A stretch of DNA of 64,000 nucleotides from Holophagales bacterium (GCA_016716705.1 JADJVF010000007.1:62001-126000); one strand, 5' to 3'. Numbered from the stretch's first letter, positions 29,073 through 37,794 are shown. The notes: generated from the letters alone by a model not told the origin. Numbers and translations: made by a program.

Positions 29073-30383
29073 ATGAGAGTCCTCGTCGTCGGCTCGGGGG
29101 GTCGGGAGCACGCCCTCGTCTGGAAGCTCGCCCAGTCTCCGGACGTGAAAGAGATCTTCTGCGCTCCCGGGAACCCCGGCATCGCGCAGCTCGCCACCTG
29201 CCTCCCGATCGGCGTGACCGACATCGTGGAGCTGGCCGACTTCGCCGAGACGATGAAGGTCGACCTGACGGTGGTGGGGCCCGAGCTCCCGCTCACGCTG
29301 GGCCTCGTCGACGAGCTCGCCAAGAGGCACCTCCTCGCCTTCGGTCCGAACAAGCTGGCCGCCGAGCTGGAGGGGTCGAAAGTCTTCTCCAAGGCCTTCA
29401 TGCGGAAGTACGAGATCCCGACGCCGGAGGCCGAAGTCTGCACCACGCGCGCCGAGGCGGAGAAGGCCGTGAAGGCGCTGGGCCTTCCGTGCGTCTTCAA
29501 GGCGGACGGCCTCGCTGCCGGCAAGGGCGTCGTCATCGTCCGCGACGAGGCGGACCGGGACAAGGCGCTCAAGCTCTTCTTCGGCGAACGGGTCTTCGGG
29601 AGCGCGGGGGACCGCGTCCTGATCGAGCGCTACGTCACCGGGGACGAGGTCAGCTTCATGGTCCTCTGCGACGGCGAACGGGCCATCCCGCTCGCGACCG
29701 CGAAGGACTACAAGAGGGTCTTCGACGGTGACCGCGGCCCGAACACGGGAGGCATGGGCGGGCACAGCCCCTCGGTCTTCGTCGACGCGGCGACCGCTCG
29801 CGAAATCCTGACCGACATCGTCCACCCGACGCTTCGCGGCATGGCCGAGGAGGGGCGCCCGTTCCGCGGGCTGCTCTACGTGGGCCTGATGCTCGAGAAC
29901 GGGATGAAGCCGTACGTTCTCGAGTACAACGTGAGGTTCGGCGACCCCGAGACGCAGTGCACCCTGATCCGGATGGAGGACGATCTCTTCCCGTACCTCC
30001 TCGGCTCGGCCCGTGGAAAGTTCGAAGAGAGCGCCAAGCCGGTGTGGAAGAAGGAAGCCGGCGCGGCCGTCGTTCTCTCGGCCGAGGGATATCCCGGCCC
30101 GTTCGAGCGCGGGAAGGCGATCGAGGGAATCGAGGACGCGACCTCGGAAGACGGAGTCTTCGCATTCCACGCCGGGACGGCGAGGTCGGCGGACGGGAAG
30201 CTCGTCACCGCCGGCGGCAGGATCATCGTCCTCGCCGCCCGGGCCCGGGGCCTCTCCGAGGCGCTCGCCCGAGCCGTGGCCGCGGCGGAGAAGGTCCGCT
30301 TCGACGGGAAGCACTTCCGCCGCGACATGGGGACGAAGGCGATGGAGATCCTCCGCGAGCGGACCGGTTCGGGCCTGACCTGA
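29073..30383 (+). CDS. purD: Phosphoribosylamine-glycine ligase
   Basis: 436 residues, the normal length. It joins glycine to phosphoribosylamine with ATP, step two of purine synthesis. The N-terminal domain begins MRVLVVGSGGREHAL, the PurD signature; the ATP-grasp region has FKADGLAAGKGVVIV and RYVTGDEVSFM; and the C-terminal part has RDMGTKAMEIL. RFGDPETQ is the conserved catalytic/metal stretch. It is divergent from the riboswitch operon and read from its own leaderless-type promoter. Confidence 0.97.
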   Translation: MRVLVVGSGGREHALVWKLAQSPDVKEIFCAPGNPGIAQLATCLPIGVTDIVELADFAETMKVDLTVVGPELPLTLGLVDELAKRHLLAFGPNKLAAELEGSKVFSKAFMRKYEIPTPEAEVCTTRAEAEKAVKALGLPCVFKADGLAAGKGVVIVRDEADRDKALKLFFGERVFGSAGDRVLIERYVTGDEVSFMVLCDGERAIPLATAKDYKRVFDGDRGPNTGGMGGHSPSVFVDAATAREILTDIVHPTLRGMAEEGRPFRGLLYVGLMLENGMKPYVLEYNVRFGDPETQCTLIRMEDDLFPYLLGSARGKFEESAKPVWKKEAGAAVVLSAEGYPGPFERGKAIEGIEDATSEDGVFAFHAGTARSADGKLVTAGGRIIVLAARARGLSEALARAVAAAEKVRFDGKHFRRDMGTKAMEILRERTGSGLT

Positions 30384-30410
30384 CGTCACGGCCGGAAGGG
30401 TTGGGGCCCC

Positions 30411-30424
30411 GGGGGGGGGGGGGG
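30411..30424. repeat. G14-A8 homopolymer pair after purD
   Basis: Fourteen G followed by eight A (30425-30432) between purD and the next gene. Similar G/C runs occur at 33660 and 37602. An assembly artefact is possible. Confidence 0.9.
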
Positions 30425-30466
30425 AAAAAAAACTACCCGGCGGGCCTCGACCCGGCCCGGGCCTGC

Positions 30467-30472
30467 TAGAGT
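30467..30472 (+). promoter_or_regulatory. Extended -10 TGCTAGAGT, leaderless start
   Basis: TAGAGT, with TGC before it, lies 8 bp before ATG 30481. No Shine-Dalgarno is present. Confidence 0.5.
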
Positions 30473-30480
30473 CCGCGGAC

Positions 30481-31017
30481 ATGAACACGCTTCTCATTTC
30501 CGCGATGGTGCTCTTCCAGATGGCGTCGTCCCATGCTCCGGCCGGCGCAACGAATGCGGCGGGTGGCCTGACGTGGACCGCGCCCAAGGAGTGGGCCGTG
30601 GCGCCGTCCGCCTCCTCGATGCGCGTCGTCACCTACAAGGTGCCCGCCGCCGCGGGCGATGCCGAGGGGGGCGAGGTGGCGGTCTTCTACTTCGGACCGG
30701 GGCAGGGGGGCGGGACGCAGGCGAACGTCGACCGCTGGATCGCCCAGTTCCAGCCCGAGAAGGGAAGCGCGGGGCCGGGCAAGCCGATCTCGAGCAAGGT
30801 CGGCGGCATTTCCGTCACGATCGTGACGACCGAGGGGACCTACTCCTCCGGGATGCCGGGCGGCGCCATGACGCCGAAGCCGGGGTGGGCCCTCCGCGGA
30901 GGCATCGCCGAGGGACCCCAGGGCCCCGTTTTCTTCAAGATGGTCGGCCCGAAGAAGACGGTCGTCGGGGCGACGCCGGCCTTCGACGCGTTCCTGAAGA
31001 CCCTGAAGAAGGGGTGA
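30481..31017 (+). CDS. Small probably exported protein, unknown
   Basis: 178 residues. A short hydrophobic N-terminus (MNTLLISAMVLFQMASS) looks like a signal peptide with cleavage near SHA. The mature part has GLTWTAPKEWAVA, then strand-rich sequence with Gly-rich loops and ends FDAFLKTLKKG. The pattern W..P..W followed by a Tyr/Phe-rich sheet is seen in small exported proteins of unknown function. It ends in a palindrome shared with the convergent pgi gene. Confidence 0.65.
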   Translation: MNTLLISAMVLFQMASSHAPAGATNAAGGLTWTAPKEWAVAPSASSMRVVTYKVPAAAGDAEGGEVAVFYFGPGQGGGTQANVDRWIAQFQPEKGSAGPGKPISSKVGGISVTIVTTEGTYSSGMPGGAMTPKPGWALRGGIAEGPQGPVFFKMVGPKKTVVGATPAFDAFLKTLKKG

Positions 31018-31034
31018 GCCCCGGGGCTCACCCC
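31011..31034. terminator. Perfect palindrome covering both convergent stop codons
   Basis: A perfect 24-bp palindrome spans the stop of the gene ending at 31017 and that of pgi (ends 31028). RNA from either strand can fold into a 10-bp GC stem with a 4-nt loop. No long T-run follows on either side. Confidence 0.6.
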
Positions 31035-32629
31035 ATTCCGTAGGTCGACGCGAACGGGTCGGCGCCGGGGCGGCGCTTCACGCCGTGGTCGGGATTCGCC
31101 GCGAGGTGCTCCAGCACCTTCCACGCGATCTCGGCCCCGGCGTTCGCCTTCTTCGCCCACTCCTCGGCCGTCCGGAACGTCGCGTTCTCGGCCCGCATCG
31201 CGCCGAGGAGAGCGCGCTGGACGTCGAGCACGGCCGCGGCCGCCTTCTTTCCCGCCTCGACCCCCGGCTGGTGGTAGGCGTTGACGCCGACGAGGAGGGC
31301 GTAGAGGCCGACCGTCCGCTCGAAGAGCGCGACGAGCGCGCCGAGCGAGCGGGCGGAGACGTCCTCGACGGTGATCGTCACCGAGCCGCGCCCGTTCTCG
31401 GAGAGCGCCTCGCGCGTCCCGAGGAAGAAGCCGTGGAGGTAGTCGCCGGCGGTCACGTCCTCCTCGACGGCGAGCGAGGGGAGGCCGTCCTTGCGGTCCT
31501 TCAGCACCTCGATGAAGGTGACGAAGAAGTTCGGCACTCCTTCCCGAAGCTGCTGGACGAAGGCGTGCTGGTCGGTCGAGCCCTTGTTCCCGTAGACGGC
31601 GATCCCCTGGTGGACGGTGTTTCCCGAGAGGTCCTTCTCCTTGCCGAGAGATTCCATGACGAGCTGCTGGAGGTAGCGGGAGAGGAGGATCAGCCGGTCC
31701 TTGTAGGGAAGGACGACCATGTCCTTCCTGCCGCGTCCTTCGGTCTCGCGATACCAGGCGAGGGCGAGGAGGGCGGCGGGGTTCTTCCCGACGTCGGGAA
31801 TCCGAGTCGCCGCGTCGCAGGCCCGCGCTCCTTCGAGAAGGCCGTCGACGTCGAGGCCCTGGAGCGCGGCCGGAAGGAGCCCGACGGCGGAGAGCTGCGA
31901 GGTCCGTCCGCCGACCCAGTCCCACATCGGGAAGCGGGCGAGCCACTTCTGCCTTCGCGCCCGCTTGTCGAGGTCGCTGCCGTCCTGCGTCACCGCCACG
32001 GCGTGCCGGCCGAAGTCGAGCCCCTTGGCCGTGTAGGCCGCCTGCGCCACGAGCATCCCGTTGCGGGTCTCCTTCGTGCCGCCAGACTTCGAAACCACCA
32101 CCGTGAGCGTCCGGGCGATGCCGCCGGCGGCGGCGATCCGGTCCATCTCGCGGGCGATCCCGTCCGGGTCGGTGTTGTCGAAGAAGAAGAGCCGCATCCG
32201 GTCGTCCTGGGTCCCCAGGGCGTCGGCCACGAGCTGCGGGCCGAGCGCCGAGCCGCCGATCCCGATCAGGAGGACGTTCCGGAAATGGCCGGCCGTTTCG
32301 GGAGCGATCTTCCCGGCGTGGATGTCGGCGGCGAACGCCTTCACCCGGGCGACGGTCTCCTCGATGGCGCGGGAGAGTACCGGCTCGGGCGCGAGCTCCG
32401 GGGCCCGGAGCCAGTAGTGGCCGACGCGCCGGCCCTCGTCGGGATTGGCGATGCCGCCCGCCTCGAGCGCGGCCATCCCCGAGAAGGCGGCCGGGAACGC
32501 CTCGACGAGGAGCGGGTCGCTCGTCTTGGCGTGCGCCGGGAGGCAGGTCCTCGAGACGTCCACGAGGAGGGGAACCGCGGTGGCAACGGCGGAGAGGCTC
32601 CGGAGCCGGGAGAGGGACGGGTCGGGCAC
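31028..32629 (-). CDS. pgi: Glucose-6-phosphate isomerase
   Basis: 533 residues from GTG 32629. It interconverts glucose-6-phosphate and fructose-6-phosphate in the cytoplasm. LLIGIGGSALGPQLV, VVVSKSGGTKET and GNKGSTDQHAFVQQL are the sugar-phosphate and catalytic motifs of the PGI family, with the catalytic Lys and His regions towards the end (VNAYHQPGVEAGK). The protein is of the cyanobacterial/thermophilic long type rather than the E. coli type. It is next to a ROK sugar kinase transcribed away from it, so the pair channels glucose into glycolysis. Confidence 0.96.
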   Translation of the reverse strand: MPDPSLSRLRSLSAVATAVPLLVDVSRTCLPAHAKTSDPLLVEAFPAAFSGMAALEAGGIANPDEGRRVGHYWLRAPELAPEPVLSRAIEETVARVKAFAADIHAGKIAPETAGHFRNVLLIGIGGSALGPQLVADALGTQDDRMRLFFFDNTDPDGIAREMDRIAAAGGIARTLTVVVSKSGGTKETRNGMLVAQAAYTAKGLDFGRHAVAVTQDGSDLDKRARRQKWLARFPMWDWVGGRTSQLSAVGLLPAALQGLDVDGLLEGARACDAATRIPDVGKNPAALLALAWYRETEGRGRKDMVVLPYKDRLILLSRYLQQLVMESLGKEKDLSGNTVHQGIAVYGNKGSTDQHAFVQQLREGVPNFFVTFIEVLKDRKDGLPSLAVEEDVTAGDYLHGFFLGTREALSENGRGSVTITVEDVSARSLGALVALFERTVGLYALLVGVNAYHQPGVEAGKKAAAAVLDVQRALLGAMRAENATFRTAEEWAKKANAGAEIAWKVLEHLAANPDHGVKRRPGADPFASTYGMG

Positions 32630-32688
32630 GATTCACCTCTGAGGGGTCGCGATGGGTTCCCCTTAGACTAACCGCAAAGGAGCGTCTC

Positions 32689-33795
32689 ATGGCCGACCGG
32701 AAGAACCTGGCCCTCGGAATCGACGTTGGGGGGACGAAGATCCTCGCGGGCGTCGTCGACGAGAACTGGCAGATCCGCGGGCGGGGAAAGGTCAAGAGCC
32801 CTTTCCGCGGCGGGCCGGCGGAGATGACCGAGGCGCTCGTCGCCGCCGCGGACGGGGCGCTCGCGGAGGCCGGGGTCGGGCGGAAAGACGTCACCGCGGT
32901 CGGCCTCGGTCTTCCCGGGCCGCTCGACGAGGGGCGGACGACGCTGCTTCGAGCGATGAACCTCGGCGTCGAGAGCTGGGAGGTCTCGTCGGCGCTCGAA
33001 CCGGCGTTCCCGGGAATACCGAAGCGGCTCGAGAACGACGTGCGCGTCGCGGCGCTCGGAGAGGCGCGCCTTGGCGCGGCGAAGGGGGAGCGGCTCGTCG
33101 TGGCGATCTGGGTCGGCACGGGAATCGGCGGGGCCGTTCTCCTCGACGGAAAGCTCTGGCTCGGCCGGAACCGGAACGCGGGCGAGATCGGCCAGTGCTT
33201 CGTCGACCTCAAGAAGGCGGGGGACGGGACGATCGACGGGACGCTCGAGGGGATCGGCGCGAAGATCGGCATGACCGCGTTCATGCGGAGGAGGATCGAG
33301 AAGGGGGAACGGACCACCGTCGCCCGGTCCGTCCTCGAGGGGGGAGGCCGCCTCAAGGGTTCGGACCTGCGCAAGGCGCTCGCGGCCGGCGACGCCCTCG
33401 TGGAGCGGGCGGTCGCCCGCTCGGCCCGGGCGGTCGGAATCACGATCGCGACGCTCTGGAACGTCTTTTCCCCTGATCTTTTCGTCCTGGGCGGCGGCGT
33501 GGCGGAAGACGTCGGCGAGGGGTACCTCGAGCAGGTTCGCGTCGCGGCCAGCCGCCACGCCTTCTTCACCGACCTCGCCGGCGTGAGGATCGTCGCCTCG
33601 GCGCTCGGCGACGACGCCGGGATCCTGGGTGCGGCGGTCCTGGCCCGGGAGGGACATGAGGGGGGGGGCGGGGGGGGGGGGGGGGGGGGGGGGGGAGGGG
33701 GAGGGGGGGGCGAGCCTGGAAGAGCGGGGTCTCACCCTCGTCCGGGGGTCCGTTTGACCTGCGGCGGCGGGATCGTGAGAATCGAAGGTTCGTGA
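32689..33795 (+). CDS. ROK-family glucokinase/sugar kinase
   Basis: The family part ends near residue 320 (DDAGILGAAVLARE). Motifs: IDVGGTKILAGVVD (phosphate-binding loop), GLPGPLDEG, and IWVGTGIGGAVLLDG. NAGEIGQ gives the catalytic/sugar-binding region; the usual ROK zinc cysteine cluster is not visible. ATG 32689 has AAAGGAG in front and TAGACT at 32664-32669 as -10. The tail (about 45 residues) is an artefact-like Gly run encoded by the G tract at 33660-33710 plus a short extension. A one-base shift would stop at TGA just before the G tract. It likely phosphorylates glucose and works with the adjacent pgi. Confidence 0.9.
   Translation: MADRKNLALGIDVGGTKILAGVVDENWQIRGRGKVKSPFRGGPAEMTEALVAAADGALAEAGVGRKDVTAVGLGLPGPLDEGRTTLLRAMNLGVESWEVSSALEPAFPGIPKRLENDVRVAALGEARLGAAKGERLVVAIWVGTGIGGAVLLDGKLWLGRNRNAGEIGQCFVDLKKAGDGTIDGTLEGIGAKIGMTAFMRRRIEKGERTTVARSVLEGGGRLKGSDLRKALAAGDALVERAVARSARAVGITIATLWNVFSPDLFVLGGGVAEDVGEGYLEQVRVAASRHAFFTDLAGVRIVASALGDDAGILGAAVLAREGHEGGGGGGGGGGGGGGGGGEPGRAGSHPRPGVRLTCGGGIVRIEGS
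33660..33710. repeat. 51-bp G tract inside the end of the ROK gene
   Basis: Almost pure G with one C and two A interruptions. It encodes a run of about 20 glycines at the C-terminus of the ROK kinase, which no family member needs. It is the longest of three such runs in 7 kb. Confidence 0.9.
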
Positions 33796-34565
33796 GCTGT
33801 TCCAGCTGTTCCCTCGGCACCCTCGTGAACCCCGGCGGCAACTACGTCGGGGCCCGTCTGGCCGACGCGATGGACGGGAAGATGACGGTCGTCTTCGCCG
33901 GTGAGGTCGGGGTCCGGAAGGGCGAGCGGATCGTCGTCGATACGGAGGACGGGCCCGAGTACGCCGAGGTCGTGACCCTGACCCCGGTCCTGGCGAAGTC
34001 CTGCTCCCAGAAGAAGGCGAAGCGCCTCCTCCGCCTCGCCTCCGATTCCGAGTCGGCCGACTTCGCCGAACGCCTCGAGCTCCAGGAGGAGGCCGCGCGC
34101 TTCGCCGCGCAGCGGATCGAGGAGCAGCGCCTGCCGGTCAGCCTCATCAAGTGCGCCGTGCCGTTCGACCGGAGGCGGATCACCGTCCTCTATTCCTCGG
34201 AGGAGCGGGCGAACCTCCGCGATCTCTGCCGCGAGATGTCCGACCGCTTCCGGACCCGGGTCGACGCCCGGATGGTCGGTGTGCGCGACGAGACCAAGAT
34301 CGTCGGCGGCATCGGACCGTGCGGCCTCACCCTCTGCTGCTCCACCTGGCTCAGGGGCTTCCACCCGGTCACGATCCGGATGGCCAAGCTCCAGGGGATC
34401 ACGCCGAACCCCTCCAAGCTCACGGGGATGTGCGGCCGCCTCAAGTGCTGCCTCGCCTACGAGCTGGAGGGCGGGATCGAGGCGGCCCGCAAGATGTCGA
34501 GCAAGGGTCACGACCGCAAGGACGGAGACCGGAAGGGCCCGGCTCCCGCTCCACCGGCCGCCTGA
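33792..34565 (+). CDS. PSP1-domain protein (RicT/YaaT-like)
   Basis: 257 residues from GTG 33792, overlapping the end of the ROK frame by 4 bp. The PSP1 domain covers about 60-220. Conserved Cys sit in IGPCGLTLCCSTWL and GMCGRLKCCLAYE, as in RicT (YaaT) of B. subtilis, where the Y-complex holds iron-sulfur clusters and affects RNA processing and development. The N-terminal 40 residues carry two more Cys (CSSCS). Neighbouring Hfq-like protein strengthens an RNA-related role. The C-terminal tail is basic and Pro-rich. Confidence 0.88.
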   Translation: MSCSSCSLGTLVNPGGNYVGARLADAMDGKMTVVFAGEVGVRKGERIVVDTEDGPEYAEVVTLTPVLAKSCSQKKAKRLLRLASDSESADFAERLELQEEAARFAAQRIEEQRLPVSLIKCAVPFDRRRITVLYSSEERANLRDLCREMSDRFRTRVDARMVGVRDETKIVGGIGPCGLTLCCSTWLRGFHPVTIRMAKLQGITPNPSKLTGMCGRLKCCLAYELEGGIEAARKMSSKGHDRKDGDRKGPAPAPPAA

Positions 34566-34643
34566 ACCCCGCGCGCGCCCTTCGGATAGACTTCCCCGAA
34601 ACTCACCCCTCGAGACGACCTCCCCTCTCGGGAAGGAGCCTGC

Positions 34644-35129
34644 ATGGCACTGGTCCGCAAGCCACCCACTCCGGGTCCCTCGACGGGCGCCCCCGACCCC
34701 AACAACGAGCTGGCACCGCGGAAGCTGATCCGTCCCTCGCTTTCCGACGTGAGGCGCGATCCTTCCGCACCGCGTGGCGTCCGAAAGGGGGCGCCGCCGG
34801 ACCAGACGAACGCGGAGTCGTTCTACTACCTCAAGCAGATGCAGGCGCGGACGGCCATCGTCGTCCGGCTCGTCGACGGCGAGGAGCTCCGCGGCTGGAT
34901 CGAGTGGTACGACAAGGACGCGCTCAAGCTGAACCGCGAGAACGCGCCGAACCTCCTCCTGCAGAAGAGCGCCATCAAGTACCTCTACAAGGAGGAGGAG
35001 GAGCGCCAGTTCCGGCGGCGGAAGGTGCGCGCGGAGCGCGGGTCCGAGGGGACGGCGGCCCGGCCGGGGCCCCGTCCCGCTGCCCGGCTTTTTGGGGCCC
35101 GGGGCCGGCTATGCGCCCGGGGGCGCTAG
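34644..35129 (+). CDS. Hfq/Sm-like RNA-binding protein with N-terminal extension
   Basis: 161 residues; ATG 34644 follows GGAAGGAG. Residues about 58-120 match the Sm fold of Hfq: an alpha helix (FYYLKQMQARTAIVV), Sm1 (VRLVDGEELRGWIEWYDKD) and Sm2 (LLLQKSAIKYLYKE in place of YKHAIS). The first 55 residues are Pro/Arg-rich and probably unstructured. Acidobacterial Hfq-like proteins with this layout are known to me in outline. The basic tail after residue 125 reads into the next spacer and may be extended by an indel. It could partner the candidate sRNA at 12683-12904. Confidence 0.8.
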   Translation: MALVRKPPTPGPSTGAPDPNNELAPRKLIRPSLSDVRRDPSAPRGVRKGAPPDQTNAESFYYLKQMQARTAIVVRLVDGEELRGWIEWYDKDALKLNRENAPNLLLQKSAIKYLYKEEEERQFRRRKVRAERGSEGTAARPGPRPAARLFGARGRLCARGR

Positions 35130-35132
35130 ACT
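35127..35132 (+). promoter_or_regulatory. -10 box TAGACT, leaderless start for M20 peptidase
   Basis: TAGACT lies 7 bp before ATG 35140; its TAG is also the stop codon of the Hfq-like frame. Confidence 0.5.
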
Positions 35133-35139
35133 TCGGGGC

Positions 35140-36638
35140 ATGAAGACCGAGAACCTCACGCGCGAAGCCCTGAAGAAGTACGCTGCGGAAAACCGGGAGG
35201 CGTTCGAGGCCCTTCTGAAGGACTTCGTCGAGATCCCGAGCATCTCCGTCGACCCGACGAAGAAGGACGCGATCCGCGAGAACGCCAAGCTCGCGGCCGA
35301 CGTGATCCGCAGGTTCGGCGGCGAAGCGTCGATCCTCGAGACCGACGGCCACCCGATCATCTCGGGGACGTGGACGAAGAACCCCGACTGGCCGACCGTG
35401 ACCGTCTACAACCACCTCGACGTCCAGCCCGCCTCGATGGAGACGGAGCCGTGGGCCACGGAACCGTTCACCTTCACGAAACAGGGCGACCGCTACTTCG
35501 GCCGCGGCACGACCGACGACAAGGGGCCTGCGCTGACCGCCCTCTACGGGATCAAGGCCGCCCTCGAGGCCGACCTTCCCGTGAACCTGCGCGTCCTCTG
35601 GGAGTTCGAGGAGGAGATCGGCTCGCCCAGCTTCGAGAAGGCGATCGCGGCGCACGCCGCCGAGCTCGCCACCGACTCGGTCCTCGTCTCCGACACGATC
35701 TGGATCGCCCGCGGCAAGCCCGCCTGCCCCGCCGGCCTGCGCGGCCTGCAGGGCTTCCTCTTCACCCTCGAGACGGGCGAGACCGACCAGCACTCGGGAG
35801 TCTGCGGCGGCGCGGCGCGCAACCCGATGGCCGAGCTGATGAAGCTCGTGAACGAGTGCTTCGACGCCACGACCGGCCGGGTGAAGATCCCCGGCTTCTA
35901 CGACGACGTCGTCCCGCCGACGAAGAAGGAGCTCGAGGACTTCAAGCGGTCCGGCTTCACCGTCGCCGGCTTCAAGAAGGACCACCTCTTCAAGTCGCTC
36001 CGGACCAGCGACCCCCTCGACCTGATGAAGCGGATCTGGGCGCAGCCGACCTTCGAGATCCACGGCATGACCGGCGGCTACACCGGCCCGGGCGTGAAGA
36101 CGGTCATCCCGCCGCGCGGCGAGGTGAAGGTCTCCTGCCGCCTCGTCCCGAACCAGACGGGCGAGAAGATCGCGAAGCTCGTGACGAAGTTCGTGAAGTC
36201 GAAGAACAAGGACGTCGTCGTCCACGTCAAGAACCGGCTCGACCCGTACCAGGGAAAGACGGAAGGGCCGCTCGCCGAGGCGGTGAAGCGTGCGATGCAG
36301 TTCGCCTTCAAGCGCGAGCCGGTCTTCGTCCGCGAGGGAGGCTCCATCGGCGCCGTCGTCACGATGGAGAACGTCCTGAAGTGCCCGGTCATCTTCCTCG
36401 GCCTCTCGCTTCCGAGCACGGCTACCACGCCCCGAACGAGAACTTCGACTGGGAGCAGGCCTCCGGCGGCATGGCGGCCTTCACGCGCTACTTCGGCGAG
36501 GTCGCCGCGCTCGGCAAGCCCTCGAAGATCGCGACGCCCGGAACGCGGCCGGTGAAGGCGGCGACGAAGAAGGCTCCGGCGAAGAAGGCAAAGCCCGTCG
36601 TGAAGGCCAAGCCCGCAAAGAAGAAGGGGAAGAAGTAG
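35140..36638 (+). CDS. M20 dipeptidase/carboxypeptidase with Lys/Ala tail, one frameshift
   Basis: About 499 residues. Metal and catalytic residues of the M20 family are clear: NHLDVQP (H92, D94), GTTDDKGP (bridging D127), EFEEEIGS (catalytic and metal Glu near 157-159) and HSGVCGG. The frame shifts near 36412: SLPS is followed by HGYHAPNENFDWEQ in the next frame, the end of the metal site, and one base is missing. After the family C-terminus come about 30 residues of KKAPAKKAKPVV-type repeats, like histone H1 tails. No signal peptide is present, so the enzyme is cytosolic. The substrate is probably a dipeptide. Confidence 0.9.
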
Positions 36639-36674
36639 CCCCGGAGCGGACTCCACGCCAGGAAAACGAACAAG

Positions 36675-36700
36675 GAAGCCCCCGCGACGAGCGGGGCTTC
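36675..36700 (+). terminator. Hairpin after the M20 gene
   Basis: GAAGCCCCCGC pairs with GCGGGGCTTC (one bulged C) around a 5-nt loop and is followed by TGCTTT. It is 36 bp beyond the M20 stop. Confidence 0.55.
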
Positions 36701-36882
36701 TGCTTTGGGGCCGGGGATGCGGACCGGACGGAGCACGAGGGCACCGGAGCACCGGAGAGACGGGACCGCTCGGAGGTCTCGTCGATTCCTCCGGGGGCCG
36801 CGTGCGGTGCGGGGCGCCCCACGGCCGCCTGCTGCGCTCCGCCGACCCGCTTCCGAATTCGCTGCGGCCGGGCGGGGGGCCC

Positions 36883-36913
36883 GCGCGAACTCGCTTCGCT
36901 CAAACACGCGCGC
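36883..36913 (+). repeat. 31-bp repeat, left copy (inverted to 37764)
   Basis: A 31-bp sequence containing CTCGCTTCGCTCAAACA. Its exact reverse complement is at 37764-37794, flanking the GNAT gene. It also makes false frames reading FERSEFA or NSLRSNTR, which are seen in many GC-rich genomes. Apart from this and the hairpin at 36675 nothing is recognised in 36639-37073. Confidence 0.9.
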
Positions 36914-37073
36914 GGGCCTGATCCCCGCCCGGTCCTCGCGAACTCGAGCGGGTCCCCGGGCGTGCTCGGGGGCGGCTCGCGAGACGCACCGCCCCGCCCG
37001 CGGCCGGCGAGCTTCGGGCGTAGGGAGGGGAGAAGAGCGGAATGCCGGAGTGCGGAGCGTTGCTGGCAGGCCT

Positions 37074-37587
37074 TTACGGTCGGATGAGCGAGTAGACGAA
37101 CGCGTCCTGGAACTGCCCGTGAACGAGGAAGCGGGAACGGAGGCGGCCCTCGAGGATGGCGCCGGTCTTCAGTGCGACCGCCTGGCTGGGGGCGTTCCCG
37201 ACGGCGACGAGGAGCTCGAGGCGCTGCAGGTCGGTGTTCTGGAATGCCCAGGCCGCGACCTGACGCGCGGCTTCCGTGGCGTACCCGCGGCGGGTCGCTG
37301 AGGAGCGGATCCAGTATCCGAGGTTGCCGAGGCGGAAGCCCCTGTTGATCTGGTTCACGCCGCAGCAGCCCAGCAGGCCTCCGTCGTCGCCGACGACGAG
37401 GAACTCGAAGGCCGTGCCGGCCTCTCGGGCTGCCGGCTGCTGCGCGATCCAGGTGGTCGCATCCGCGAGGCCGTAGGTGAGCGGACACCAGGGCGCCCAC
37501 GGGTGCAGCTCGGCCATGGACTCGCGGACCGCGTCGAAGACTCGATCGGCGTCCTCAGGAAGCGGGAAAGCGCAGCGTGATGGTCAC
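37074..37587 (-). CDS. GNAT acetyltransferase (RimJ/RimL type), frameshifted near the N-terminus
   Basis: The open frame gives 147 residues from ATG 37517. The family N-terminus continues upstream (LPEDADRVFDAVRESMAEL) and, after a shift in the CCC run at 37562-37569, reaches VTITLRF at GTG 37587. The acetyl-CoA loop is SSATRRGYATEAARQVAAWA with GYWI before it, and RLELLVAVGNAPSQAVALKTGA is the conserved final motif. This type acetylates N-termini or small amines; the target is unknown. The gene is isolated and bracketed by inverted repeats, so it may have moved as a cassette. Confidence 0.85.
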
Positions 37588-37601
37588 GGACCGCGAGTAT
37601 G

Positions 37602-37626
37602 CCCCCCCCCCCCCCCGCCCCCCCCC
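37602..37626. repeat. C15-G-C9 homopolymer upstream of the GNAT gene
   Basis: Twenty-four C with one G, directly before the GNAT start (poly-G on its coding strand). It parallels the runs at 30411 and 33660. Confidence 0.9.
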
Positions 37627-37763
37627 GACCCGGCGGCCCCTCGATCATCTAGTCGTAATCAAGCCGGACCGTGGTGAGCGGGCGGGAGGGGTGTCCCGCG
37701 AGCGGCCTTCGAGCACGGGCGGGGCCCCGCACGGCTCCGCGAGCAGGCCGCCGGATCAGGCGA

Positions 37764-37794
37764 GCGCGCGTGTTTGAGCGAAGCGAGTTCGCGC
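37764..37794 (-). repeat. 31-bp repeat, right copy (inverted to 36883)
   Basis: Exact reverse complement of 36883-36913. Its surroundings (GC-rich, CGGAGCGGAGC) also resemble the left flank loosely. Nothing else is recognised in 37588-37976. Confidence 0.9.
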
